A DNA stretch of 64,000 nucleotides from an uncultured SAR86 cluster bacterium (GTDB lineage: Bacteria > Pseudomonadota > Gammaproteobacteria > Magnimaribacterales > AG-339-G14). Made by a program: the position numbers and the translations under genes. Where the stretch lies: the NCBI GenBank assembly GCA_902596665.1, contig CACJUN010000002.1, forward strand, positions 165,710 through 229,709, written 5' to 3'. Positions 56,097 to 64,000 of this stretch are shown one piece after another (positions within the stretch are counted from its first letter, which is position 1; each line of letters starts with the position of its first letter). The notes beneath the pieces were generated by a model. It worked only from the letters and a program-made list of their open reading frames with translations. It did no database searches and had not been told where the DNA came from.

Positions 56097-56372
56097 ATGG
56101 AAATGATGCTGCTACTGTTTGTCCTTGTCCTTTCAATATTTTTGGGTTTTGAGCTTATAAATAAGGTTCCATCTACTCTTCACACCCCCTTGATGTCCGG
56201 CGCAAACGCGATTTCTGGAATAACCCTTGTTGGAGCAATCTTATCTTCGGGGGGCGACTCTTCAAGTATTACTATTACCTTAGGAACAATAGCTGTTTTC
56301 TTGGCAAGTCTAAATGTTGTTGGTGGATATCTAGTCACAAATAGAATGCTTAGAATGTTTAAGAAAAAATGA
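56097..56372 (+). CDS. pntAB: NAD(P) transhydrogenase subunit alpha part 2 (membrane)
   Basis: Membrane portion of the split alpha subunit. At 91 aa, with three hydrophobic helices (about 3-20, 36-54, 60-80) and the typical TPLMSGANAISGITLVGA between the first two. A strong AAGGAG precedes the ATG by 8 nt. It overlaps pntB by 4 bp (ATGA). Confidence 0.94.
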   Translation: MEMMLLLFVLVLSIFLGFELINKVPSTLHTPLMSGANAISGITLVGAILSSGGDSSSITITLGTIAVFLASLNVVGGYLVTNRMLRMFKKK

Positions 56373-57799
56373 TTTTAGAAGTCTTTCAGAATAATACTTT
56401 TATTAACCTAAGTTATATCTTAGCTTCGGTCTTATTTATCTTTGGTTTGAAAATGTTGAGCTCACCCGATACTGCTCAAAGAGGGAATTTTGTATCTTCT
56501 TTAGGAATGCTTCTTGCTGTGGTAGTAACTTTATTAAGCAAAGAAATAGTTTCATTTCAATTTATCTTGATAGGTCTTATAGGAGGCGGATCAGTAGGAG
56601 CAATTGCCGCAGTAAGAATAAAAATGACATCAATGCCAGAATTAGTTGCTTTATTGAATGGCTTCGGTGGAGCATCAAGTCTTCTGGTTGCCTCTGCAGA
56701 ATTATTTGCTTTAACGACTTCCAATCTAGTTGCAATGATTGCAATAGGAATCGCAACTATCATCGGAGGGGTAACTTTCTCAGGAAGCTTAATAGCTTTT
56801 GGGAAACTTTCAGAAATTATGCCCGGTAAACCTTATCTATTTATCGGTCAAAAAATCCTTACAGGATTAGTAATTTTATTACTTCTTCTATTACTTGTTC
56901 AGTTTTGTTCAGGTATTTTCTTTGCTGAAATTCTTTTTGGCTTTGATTGGATTAACGAGCAATATGCATTAATTCTTCTAATAGCATTATCTCTTTTACT
57001 AGGAATTTTATTAGCCATACCTATCGGTGGTGCTGACATGCCTGTAATTATTGCTCTTCTCAACAGTTATTCTGGTCTTGCTGCATGCGCAGCAGGATTT
57101 GTAATAGGGAACAATGTATTGATTGTTGCTGGTTCATTAGTAGGTGCGAGCGGATTAATCCTCACAAATATAATGTGTAAAGCAATGAACAGATCATTGC
57201 TTAACGTTCTTTTTGGAGGTTTTGGTGCTACTGACTCCTCCTCGTCATCGGGTGAAGGAAAGGTTCAAGGTGATGTAAAGCCTATCAACATTGGAGATTC
57301 TTACCTCATATTAGAGGCTGCTTCATCAGTTCTCATCGTTCCAGGTTATGGGATGGCCGTATCACAAGCACAGCACTCTGTAAGGGAGTTAGGGGAGTTG
57401 CTTCAAGATAATGGTTGCGAAGTTAAGTATGCAATTCATCCAGTTGCCGGCAGGATGCCAGGACATATGAATGTACTCTTAGCAGAAGCAAATGTTTCAT
57501 ACGATGTTCTTGTCGAGCCTCAAGATGTAAATCCTATTATGGATACCATAGATGTATGCATTGTCATTGGTGCTAATGATGTTGTGAATCCTGACGCTAG
57601 AGAGGACGAATCAAGCCCTATATATGGCATGCCCGTCATAGAGGTTGATAGAGCTAAAACAGTCTTTGTCTTAAAAAGATCCATGGCTTCTGGTTTTGCA
57701 GGAATAGAAAATAGTTTATTTTTTAAACAAAACACTCGCATGCTTTTTGGTGATGCAAAAGAGTCTGTAAGTGGCTTAGTTTCTGAGTTTAAGTCATAA
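56369..57799 (+). CDS. pntB: NAD(P) transhydrogenase subunit beta
   Basis: Carries most of the membrane channel and the NADP(H)-binding domain III. At 476 aa: multiple helices through about 290, including GGADMPVIIALLNSYSGLAA, then domain III with PGYGMAVSQAQHSV, AIHPVAGRMPGHMNVLLAE and GANDVVNPDAREDE. The enzyme uses the proton gradient to make NADPH, which GltBD and RibD then use. Confidence 0.96.
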   Translation: MILEVFQNNTFINLSYILASVLFIFGLKMLSSPDTAQRGNFVSSLGMLLAVVVTLLSKEIVSFQFILIGLIGGGSVGAIAAVRIKMTSMPELVALLNGFGGASSLLVASAELFALTTSNLVAMIAIGIATIIGGVTFSGSLIAFGKLSEIMPGKPYLFIGQKILTGLVILLLLLLLVQFCSGIFFAEILFGFDWINEQYALILLIALSLLLGILLAIPIGGADMPVIIALLNSYSGLAACAAGFVIGNNVLIVAGSLVGASGLILTNIMCKAMNRSLLNVLFGGFGATDSSSSSGEGKVQGDVKPINIGDSYLILEAASSVLIVPGYGMAVSQAQHSVRELGELLQDNGCEVKYAIHPVAGRMPGHMNVLLAEANVSYDVLVEPQDVNPIMDTIDVCIVIGANDVVNPDAREDESSPIYGMPVIEVDRAKTVFVLKRSMASGFAGIENSLFFKQNTRMLFGDAKESVSGLVSEFKS

Positions 57800-57826
57800 A
57801 ATAAACCTCTAAAAATACGTCAGAAA

Positions 57827-57835
57827 TGCTATAAT
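57827..57835 (+). promoter_or_regulatory. Extended -10 promoter of gyrA
   Basis: TGCTATAAT is a perfect TGnTATAAT in the 92-bp gap before gyrA, 56 nt from the ATG; predicted start near 57842. No clear -35 is present, as usual for this class. I see no terminator after pntB, so read-through is possible. Confidence 0.6.
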
Positions 57836-57891
57836 TTACTTAGTATTTTGAGCTTATTTTCTATTGATTTTTCTCAGTATCATTTCATTGA

Positions 57892-60420
57892 ATGACAGAC
57901 ATTTTTGACGATAAAGATTCCACTATAAGTATTGAGGAAGAGCTCAAATCTTCCTATATGGATTACGCAATGAGCGTAATTGTAGGAAGAGCATTACCTG
58001 ATGCCAGAGATGGGCTTAAGCCAGTTCATAGAAGAACATTATTTGCCATGAATGTAGAAGGCAATGATTGGAATAGAGCTTATAAAAAGTCAGCAAGAAT
58101 AGTTGGTAACGTCATAGGTAAATATCATCCTCACGGAGACGCTGCCGTTTATCACACGCTTGTTAGAATGGCGCAAGATTTTGCTCTTCGTTATACCTTA
58201 GTTGATGGTCAAGGAAATTTTGGATCTATGGATGGAGATCCGCCAGCAGCAATGAGATACACCGAAGTCAGACTTTCAAAAATTGCTCATGAACTACTTG
58301 CAGATTTAAATAAAGATACAGTTAATTTTGTGGAAAATTATGACGGCACTGAGTTAATGCCCGAAGTTCTCCCAACAAAAATTCCAAATCTTCTTGTTAA
58401 CGGCTCTTCTGGAATTGCAGTAGGCATGGCTACAAATATGCTTCCTCATAATTTAAATGAGTCTATAGAAGCATGCTTGTTGCTTATTGATAATCCGGAT
58501 GCTGATATTGATTCCCTTTTGGAGATTATTCCTGGTCCAGATTTTCCAACCGGCGGGTTCATTAATGGAAGAGCTGGCCTTATAGAAGCAGCAAAAACTG
58601 GAAAGGGCAGAGTCTATCTCAGAGCAAAAGCCGATATAGAAATAGACAAAAAAGAACGCAGCAAAATCATAGTTTCTGAAATTCCATACCAAGTAGATAA
58701 ATCAAGATTGGTAGAAAAAATTGCTGAACTTTCCAAAGAAAAAAGAATTGAGGGAATCTCTGAAATAAGAGACGAATCTAATAAAGATGGCGTCAGAATA
58801 GTAATTGAAATTAGATCTGGTCAATCTCCAGAAGTTATTCTTAATAACTTATATGCTTTGACTCCTTTGGAAAATGTTTACGGTATCAATAACGTAGCAT
58901 TAATAAATAACGTCCCAAAACTTTTAAATCTAAAACAAATTCTTGAAGTATTTATTGATCATAGGAAAGAGGTAGTAACCAGAAGAACCAAATTTGATCT
59001 AGAAAAAGCAAAAAATAGATCTCATGTTCTCGAGGGACTTACCGTAGCTTTAGAAAACATAGATCCTGTTATAGATTTGATCAAAAAATCAAAGGATGGA
59101 CAAGAAGCTAAGAAAAAATTGTTATCGAAATCATGGAAAGCCTCTAATGTGGTTAAGCTTCTCAAAGCATCTGGCGCTGATATATCCGGAAGTAAAAAAA
59201 ACGATTTTGGATTGTCTGGAAATAAATACCAACTATCGGATCATCAGGCACAGGCAATATTAGATCTCAGACTTCAAAGACTTACTGGACTTGAACAGGA
59301 ATCATTAAAAAAAGAGTATGCAGAAATATTAGATCAGATAAAAAAATTACAAGAAATTCTTTCTGATAAAAATAAACTCATAAGCGTTATCAAAGAAGAG
59401 CTAAATGAGATTAAAGAAGAGTATGGAGATGCTAGAAAGACTCCTATCGAGGATAAGTTGGATCTGACTGATGAGGATTTGATCAAGCAGGAAGATATGG
59501 TTGTGACTATCTCCCACCTAGGCTATGCAAAAACTCAGTCTCTTGAAGTTTACAGATCTCAACGAAGAGGAGGTGTAGGTAAAACGGCTGCATCTGTTAA
59601 AGATGAGGATTTTGTAGAACAGCTTATAGTTGCAAATACTCATTCAACGCTTTTATGTTTTTCTAATTTAGGCAAAGTATATTGGCTCAAGGTTTATCAA
59701 ATCCCTTCAGCATCAAGAGTTGCCAAAGGTAGGCCGCTAATAAACTTAATAAATTTAGATGAAGGAGAGAGAATAACGAGTTTATTGAACGTTGAATCGT
59801 TTGAAGAGCCAGGATTTGTTTTCATGGCAACAAAAAAAGGCGTGGTAAAGAAAACTTCTTTAGAAGAATTCAAAAGACAATGGAAAGTTGGAAAAAGAGC
59901 TATAAAACTTGATCCAGATGATGAATTAGTAGGCTCAACTTTAACCGATGGAGAAAAATTCATCATGCTAGTTTCTCAATCTGGTAAAGCAGTTTTTTTT
60001 GATGAAAAGGAAGCTAGATCAATGGGAAGGGCTGCTAGGGGGGTTAAAGGCATCAATTTGGGGAAAGATGATCAGGTTATATCTCTTCTTGTTCCTGAGA
60101 AAGAAAATACAATCTTTACTGTTTCTGAAAACGGTTATGGGAAAAGAACAAACGTTGATGACTTCAGAAAAACTAGGAGAGGAGCCAAAGGTGTTATCGC
60201 AATGCAAACCTCCGATAGGAATGGATTACTTATTGGCGCAAATCAGGTTATCGAAGACCAAGAAATCATGTTGATAAGTAACAAAGGTACCTTAGTCAGA
60301 ACTAAAGTTGATCAAATAAATGTTATCGGAAGAAATACTCAAGGAGTAACTGTTATAAAACTTAAAGACTCAGAAAAGCTTGTGGGACTGGCTTCTATAA
60401 TTGAAGATACAGATGACTAG
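57892..60420 (+). CDS. gyrA: DNA gyrase subunit A
   Basis: Breakage-reunion subunit that introduces negative supercoils. At 842 aa (E. coli 875). Catalytic Tyr123 lies in AAMRYTE. The QRDR differs from the common form: [10 protein letters not shown] (79-88) has Ala84 and His88 where E. coli has Ser83 and Asp87. The GyrA box is QRRGGVG, with Val in place of the usual Lys of QRRGGKG. The C-terminal beta-pinwheel follows. The tail ends in acidic E-D-T-D-D. First gene of gyrA-serC-pheA-hisC-tyrA; overlaps serC by 8 bp. Confidence 0.97.
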   Translation: MTDIFDDKDSTISIEEELKSSYMDYAMSVIVGRALPDARDGLKPVHRRTLFAMNVEGNDWNRAYKKSARIVGNVIGKYHPHGDAAVYHTLVRMAQDFALRYTLVDGQGNFGSMDGDPPAAMRYTEVRLSKIAHELLADLNKDTVNFVENYDGTELMPEVLPTKIPNLLVNGSSGIAVGMATNMLPHNLNESIEACLLLIDNPDADIDSLLEIIPGPDFPTGGFINGRAGLIEAAKTGKGRVYLRAKADIEIDKKERSKIIVSEIPYQVDKSRLVEKIAELSKEKRIEGISEIRDESNKDGVRIVIEIRSGQSPEVILNNLYALTPLENVYGINNVALINNVPKLLNLKQILEVFIDHRKEVVTRRTKFDLEKAKNRSHVLEGLTVALENIDPVIDLIKKSKDGQEAKKKLLSKSWKASNVVKLLKASGADISGSKKNDFGLSGNKYQLSDHQAQAILDLRLQRLTGLEQESLKKEYAEILDQIKKLQEILSDKNKLISVIKEELNEIKEEYGDARKTPIEDKLDLTDEDLIKQEDMVVTISHLGYAKTQSLEVYRSQRRGGVGKTAASVKDEDFVEQLIVANTHSTLLCFSNLGKVYWLKVYQIPSASRVAKGRPLINLINLDEGERITSLLNVESFEEPGFVFMATKKGVVKKTSLEEFKRQWKVGKRAIKLDPDDELVGSTLTDGEKFIMLVSQSGKAVFFDEKEARSMGRAARGVKGINLGKDDQVISLLVPEKENTIFTVSENGYGKRTNVDDFRKTRRGAKGVIAMQTSDRNGLLIGANQVIEDQEIMLISNKGTLVRTKVDQINVIGRNTQGVTVIKLKDSEKLVGLASIIEDTDD

Positions 60421-61492
60421 GGCATTTAATTTTTGTGCAGGTCCAGCTGCTCTTCCTGAAGAAGTCTTAAAGGAGTTACAAGAAGAAACTTTAGATTATA
60501 AAAATCATGGTTTAGCGGTTATGGAAATGAGCCATAGAAGCAAAGAGTTTGTATCCATAGCGGAGAAAGCAAAACAGGATTTCATTGATTTATTATCTAT
60601 ACCTGATGAGTACGATGTTTTATTTATTCAAGGAGGCGCCAGTCTGCAATTTTCAATGATTCCAATGAATCTCGGAATTAAGAACCAAAAACTAGATTAT
60701 TTAGAAGTCGGATCGTGGTCTAAAAAAGCCATAGCTGAAGCTAAGAAATTTCATGACGTTAATATAGCCGCATCTTCAAAAGATATTTCATTCAAAAAAT
60801 ATCCTTCAATAAATGATTGGAATATTTCAGATGATTCCTCCTACATACATATGGTGATGAATGAGACAATTGAAGGAGTTGCATGCAGGTCGTTAGATGA
60901 CTTACCAGAAAAAGTAATAGTTTCAGACTGTTCTTCTAACATACTCTCTGAACCACTAGATGTAAAAAAGTTTGGACTCATTTATGCAGGCGCTCAAAAA
61001 AATATTGGCCCAGCTGGGTTAGCAATTGTAATTATTCGAAAAGACTTAATTCAAAAAAGAGATGATCTTCCCGCTTTAATGAGTTACCAGACATATGCGG
61101 ATTCAGAATCAATGTACAACACGCCTCCAACATTTGCTTGGTATCTTTCAGGTAAAGTTTTTTCTTGGCTTAAAAGGAATGGTGGCCTTAAATCAATTGA
61201 AGAAATTAATCTGAGAAAAGCAAAAAAACTATACGATTACATAGACAAGAGTGATTTTTACTACAACGATGTATCTATCGAGAGCAGGTCTATCATGAAT
61301 GTCCCATTCTTATTGAACGATGATTCCTTAAATGATTCATTCCTCAAAGAAAGCGAAAAAGAAGGTTTACTGAATCTTGCTGGTCATAGATCAGTTGGAG
61401 GGATGAGAGCTAGCATATACAATGCTGTGCCAGAAGAAGCTATAGATGCTCTAGTTTCTTTTATGGATGTATTTGCAAATAGGTATGGCTAA
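60413..61492 (+). CDS. serC: Phosphoserine aminotransferase
   Basis: Makes phosphoserine from phosphohydroxypyruvate, and also serves the vitamin B6 pathway. I chose the ATG at 60413 (359 aa, [15 protein letters not shown]), which matches the family opening, over a TTG at 60401. Motifs: [24 protein letters not shown], the PLP lysine in [11 protein letters not shown], and [10 protein letters not shown]. Glutamate from GltBD is the amino donor. Overlaps pheA by 8 bp. Confidence 0.95.
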   Translation: MTRAFNFCAGPAALPEEVLKELQEETLDYKNHGLAVMEMSHRSKEFVSIAEKAKQDFIDLLSIPDEYDVLFIQGGASLQFSMIPMNLGIKNQKLDYLEVGSWSKKAIAEAKKFHDVNIAASSKDISFKKYPSINDWNISDDSSYIHMVMNETIEGVACRSLDDLPEKVIVSDCSSNILSEPLDVKKFGLIYAGAQKNIGPAGLAIVIIRKDLIQKRDDLPALMSYQTYADSESMYNTPPTFAWYLSGKVFSWLKRNGGLKSIEEINLRKAKKLYDYIDKSDFYYNDVSIESRSIMNVPFLLNDDSLNDSFLKESEKEGLLNLAGHRSVGGMRASIYNAVPEEAIDALVSFMDVFANRYG

Positions 61493-62576
61493 CTCAAAAT
61501 TAGAAAAATCATTAGGTTTAATTCGAAAAAAAATTGATTTAATTGATGACCAGATGCTCTCTTTACTTGAAGAAAGGGTTTCTTTGGTTATTGATGCAGA
61601 GAGTTTAAAAAAAAATACATCGAAAGGCCCTTTTTATCGTCCAGATAGAGAGAAAGAAATTATTAGGCGTTTACAATCTTTGAATAACTCTCCGCTAGAG
61701 GATAATAAAATCCGAACAATTTTTCAGGATATTATATCGGCCTGTTTTTCAACAGCATTTGAAATTAAGGTTGCATATTTGGGGCCTGAAGGTTCATTTT
61801 CAGAAAAAGCTGCAAAAAAACATTTCGGGTCCTCTACAAATTTAGTTTCCTGCGGATCTATCCGAGAAATTATAGATTCAGTTGAAGATAATTCAGAATA
61901 TTATGGAGTTTTGCCAATTGAAAATTCAACTGAAGGCCTTGTTAATTCGACTTTAGATGAAATCATTGAAAGTAATCTTAAGATTTGCAGCGAGATAAGC
62001 ATTCCAATTAATTTAAGCCTTTTATCAAAGAAAAACATTGCTCTTTCAAGTATTAAAACTATCTTCGCGCATAGTCAGGCTTTTGCACAGTCCCAATCTT
62101 GGTTGAATAAAAATTTACCCAAAGTTATAAAAAAAGATGTGACAAGTAATTCTCAAGGAGTATTGCAGTCAAATAGAACAAATTATTCCGCTTCTATAGC
62201 TTCTATTGAGGCAGCAAAAAAGTACGACATGAAAGTTTTAAAGCGAAATATTCAAGATTATAAAAATAATAAAACAAGATTTATCATTGTCGGAAATCAT
62301 GACGTCTCAGCTACAAAAGAGGATAAAACTAGCGTAAGCATAATAACAAAAAATAAGTCTGGAGCTCTTTCAGATATCTTAGAAAAGTTTAAAGAACAAA
62401 AAATCAATCTTACAAACATTCAATCGAGGCCAACCAAAAAGAACAACTGGGAGTATATGTTTTTTATAGAATTAGACGGTCACAAGACTGATAAGAATGT
62501 AGGCATTGCCCTAAAAAAAATATCACAACTTTCACTAAGTTTAAAAGTTTTGGGATCCTATCCCAAAGGGATTTAA
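61485..62576 (+). CDS. pheA: Chorismate mutase / prephenate dehydratase
   Basis: Two-step route from chorismate to phenylpyruvate. From the ATG at 61485 (363 aa): an AroQ chorismate mutase (about 1-90, IRKKIDLIDDQMLSLLEERV), then dehydratase with YLGPEGSFSEKAA, PIENSTEGLV and the T-R-F catalytic motif in NNKTRFIIVG. A C-terminal ACT domain has GALSDILEKF. Its phenylalanine motif, normally E-S-R-P, reads Q-S-R-P, which might weaken feedback inhibition. Stop overlaps hisC (TAATG). Confidence 0.95.
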   Translation: MANSKLEKSLGLIRKKIDLIDDQMLSLLEERVSLVIDAESLKKNTSKGPFYRPDREKEIIRRLQSLNNSPLEDNKIRTIFQDIISACFSTAFEIKVAYLGPEGSFSEKAAKKHFGSSTNLVSCGSIREIIDSVEDNSEYYGVLPIENSTEGLVNSTLDEIIESNLKICSEISIPINLSLLSKKNIALSSIKTIFAHSQAFAQSQSWLNKNLPKVIKKDVTSNSQGVLQSNRTNYSASIASIEAAKKYDMKVLKRNIQDYKNNKTRFIIVGNHDVSATKEDKTSVSIITKNKSGALSDILEKFKEQKINLTNIQSRPTKKNNWEYMFFIELDGHKTDKNVGIALKKISQLSLSLKVLGSYPKGI

Positions 62577-63685
62577 TGAAAAAGACTTTTCCCGAAGATA
62601 GAGTAAATCTCGGCGTAAATAGGATAACTCCTTATCAACCTGGAAAATCATCCGAAAGCCTCAACGTAAGCAAAGAAAAGCTGATAAAGCTTGCAAGCAA
62701 CGAGAATCCAATAGGCCCTAGCAAGTTAGCTACCAAAGCAATTAGTCATATTGTTGAGGAAGCGCATAGATATCCTGATGGAAATGGCACGAAACTAAAA
62801 CAAGAAATTTCAAAGTTAGAAAAAGTTCCACTTGATTGCATTACGTTAGGAAACGGATCCAATGATTTGATTGAGTTTTCAGCGAGAGCTTTTTTAACGA
62901 ATGGAGATAATGCACTTTATTTTAAACATGGATTTGCAATATATCCTCTTGCTATCCTAGCTACGGGAGCAGATTTAAGAGAATTGTCTGTGACTGAAAA
63001 TTATCATCAAGACTTAACTTCGGTAATTAATTTCGTTGATAAAAAATCTAAAGTAGTTTTCATAGCATCGCCAAATAATCCCACAGGATCAGCAAATACA
63101 TTCTCTGAAATTGAAGCAATGTTAAATGATTTACCGAATGATTTAATTGTCTTTCTTGATCAGGCTTACTTTGAATATATTGAAGATGAAAAATACAAAT
63201 TACCTTTTGATTTAATCGATAAGTATCAAAATTTGATAATTTCCAGGAGTTTTTCAAAGGCTCACGGTCTTGCAGCTTACAGACTTGGTTACTGCATCTC
63301 ATCTCAAAAAATTGCAGATTATTTAAATCGTGTTAGACAGCCATTCAATGTTAGTTCTTTTGCCCTTGAGGCAGGTATTGCATCTTTAAATGATAAGGAG
63401 CATTTAAGAAAATCTGTCGATTTAAACCGAAGAGAAAAAAATAAATTAATGCAATTCTTTAATAAAGAAAATATTGAATATCTGCCCACTCAGGGCAATT
63501 TCTTTTCTTTTAATTTGGGTATAGATTCTGATGAAACCTTTGAAGCCTTTTTAAATGAAGGAATCATATTGAGATCTCTCAAATCATACAATATGGATAG
63601 ATTTGTAAGAGTAAGCATTGGTCAGGAATTTGAAAACGATGCTTTTATTGAAGCTACAAAAAAGATTAAAGGTTCAAGGAATTGA
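62576..63685 (+). CDS. hisC: Histidinol-phosphate / aromatic aminotransferase
   Basis: Class I/II aminotransferase. At 369 aa: KLASNENPIGPS, GNGSNDLIEFSARAF, SPNNPTGSANTF, LDQAYFEYI, and the PLP lysine in ISRSFSKAHGLAAYRLGY. Between pheA and tyrA in this conserved cluster the enzyme often serves phenylalanine and tyrosine as well as histidine (the hisC2 position in Pseudomonas), so substrate breadth is inferred. Stop overlaps the tyrA start (TTGA). Confidence 0.93.
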   Translation: MKKTFPEDRVNLGVNRITPYQPGKSSESLNVSKEKLIKLASNENPIGPSKLATKAISHIVEEAHRYPDGNGTKLKQEISKLEKVPLDCITLGNGSNDLIEFSARAFLTNGDNALYFKHGFAIYPLAILATGADLRELSVTENYHQDLTSVINFVDKKSKVVFIASPNNPTGSANTFSEIEAMLNDLPNDLIVFLDQAYFEYIEDEKYKLPFDLIDKYQNLIISRSFSKAHGLAAYRLGYCISSQKIADYLNRVRQPFNVSSFALEAGIASLNDKEHLRKSVDLNRREKNKLMQFFNKENIEYLPTQGNFFSFNLGIDSDETFEAFLNEGIILRSLKSYNMDRFVRVSIGQEFENDAFIEATKKIKGSRN

Positions 63686-64000
63686 AAGAACAAATACTAA
63701 TATTCGGCTTAGGTCATATTGGAGGATCTATAGCCAAATCTCTATACAAACAGGGAATTAGAGTCTATGCAGAGGATTTGAGTAAAAAAACAATCACTTA
63801 TGCAATAAAAAATAAAATTATTAAAGGAACATTCTCAGATTTAGATCTTTCAAAACCCTATTCAGTTATTTTCTCAACTCCTCCAACTGTTACCAATAAA
63901 TTAGTTAACGAAAATAAAGATCTCATTAAAAATGCTGTTCTATTTACTGAGACATCTAGCTCTAAAAATAAGATAAAAAAGAATGCTTTTATCAATAAAA
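63682..64000 (+). CDS. tyrA: Prephenate dehydrogenase, N-terminal part (window-edge partial)
   Basis: Starts at TTG (63682) within the hisC stop. The visible 106 residues begin MKEQILIFGLGHIGGSIAKSL, the NAD-binding G-x-G-x-x-G loop of TyrA, then an acidic residue at the end of the second strand (YAEDLS) and SVIFSTPPTVT in the third. The cluster position after hisC supports the call. In Pseudomonas this gene is fused to aroA; that cannot be judged here because the window ends. Confidence 0.88.
   Translation, partial: MKEQILIFGLGHIGGSIAKSLYKQGIRVYAEDLSKKTITYAIKNKIIKGTFSDLDLSKPYSVIFSTPPTVTNKLVNENKDLIKNAVLFTETSSSKNKIKKNAFINK

Overview
The window is 64 kb of tightly packed bacterial chromosome with about 56 protein genes and essentially no accessory DNA. 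Low G+C, many TTG starts, gene overlaps at both head and tail, and gene orders typical of Gammaproteobacteria (gyrA-serC-pheA-hisC-tyrA, xseB-ispA-dxs, algC-argB-slmA, miaA-hflK-hflC-purA, glyA-nrdR-ribD-rib-ribH-nusB, scpA-scpB-rluB) suggest a streamlined marine gammaproteobacterium of the SAR86 kind. The lineage is inferred from gene order and composition, not from a marker-gene tree. I saw no tRNA, rRNA, insertion sequence, prophage or CRISPR array. No gene-free stretch exceeds about 200 bp.

Layout. 1-9.1 kb: end of cysE, tesB, then on the minus strand aroK-aroB and gltB-gltD (glutamate synthase). 9.1-14.3 kb: mrcA (PBP1A), then slmA, argB and algC on the minus strand. 14.3-24.2 kb: ilvE followed by an envelope-polysaccharide block (waaC, a GT4 glycosyltransferase, two methyltransferases, an alpha-toroid 'prenyltransferase-like' protein, a hydrolase, hldE, an LpxL-type acyltransferase and waaA). 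24.2-31.6 kb: the nitrogen sensor PII, an acyl-CoA synthetase, then miaA-hflK-hflC-hisZ-purA. 31.6-37 kb: glyA-nrdR-ribD-ribBX-ribH-nusB and nth on the minus strand. 37-42.8 kb: a thiolase, thiL-pgpA, and xseB-ispA-dxs. 42.8-49.7 kb: an RND efflux pair and a minus-strand unit aroG-(triple DnaT-domain protein)-(lambda P-like protein). 49.7-57.8 kb: nadE, scpA-scpB-rluB, ubiG with an adjacent HAD phosphatase, and a three-gene transhydrogenase pntAA-pntAB-pntB. 57.9-64 kb: gyrA-serC-pheA-hisC-tyrA, with tyrA cut by the window edge.

The most notable element is not a protein. The 200-bp leader of gltB carries a close match to the type I L-glutamine aptamer (glnA RNA) at 7315-7367. Its 5' half can instead pair, over 9 + 6 base pairs, with the purine-rich translation-start region of gltB. 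The two folds exclude each other, which predicts translation ON when glutamine, the substrate of glutamate synthase, is abundant. Together with the PII gene this points to direct glutamine sensing in nitrogen assimilation.

Other points of interest are a thiL start codon inside the loop of a strong terminator, a chromosomal pair resembling the DnaT/helicase-loader pair of enterics and lambda, altered cysteine spacing in endonuclease III, a GyrA with Ala and His at the two main quinolone-contact positions, and missing neighbours (hfq/hflX, ribE, pil/hof genes) in otherwise conserved clusters.
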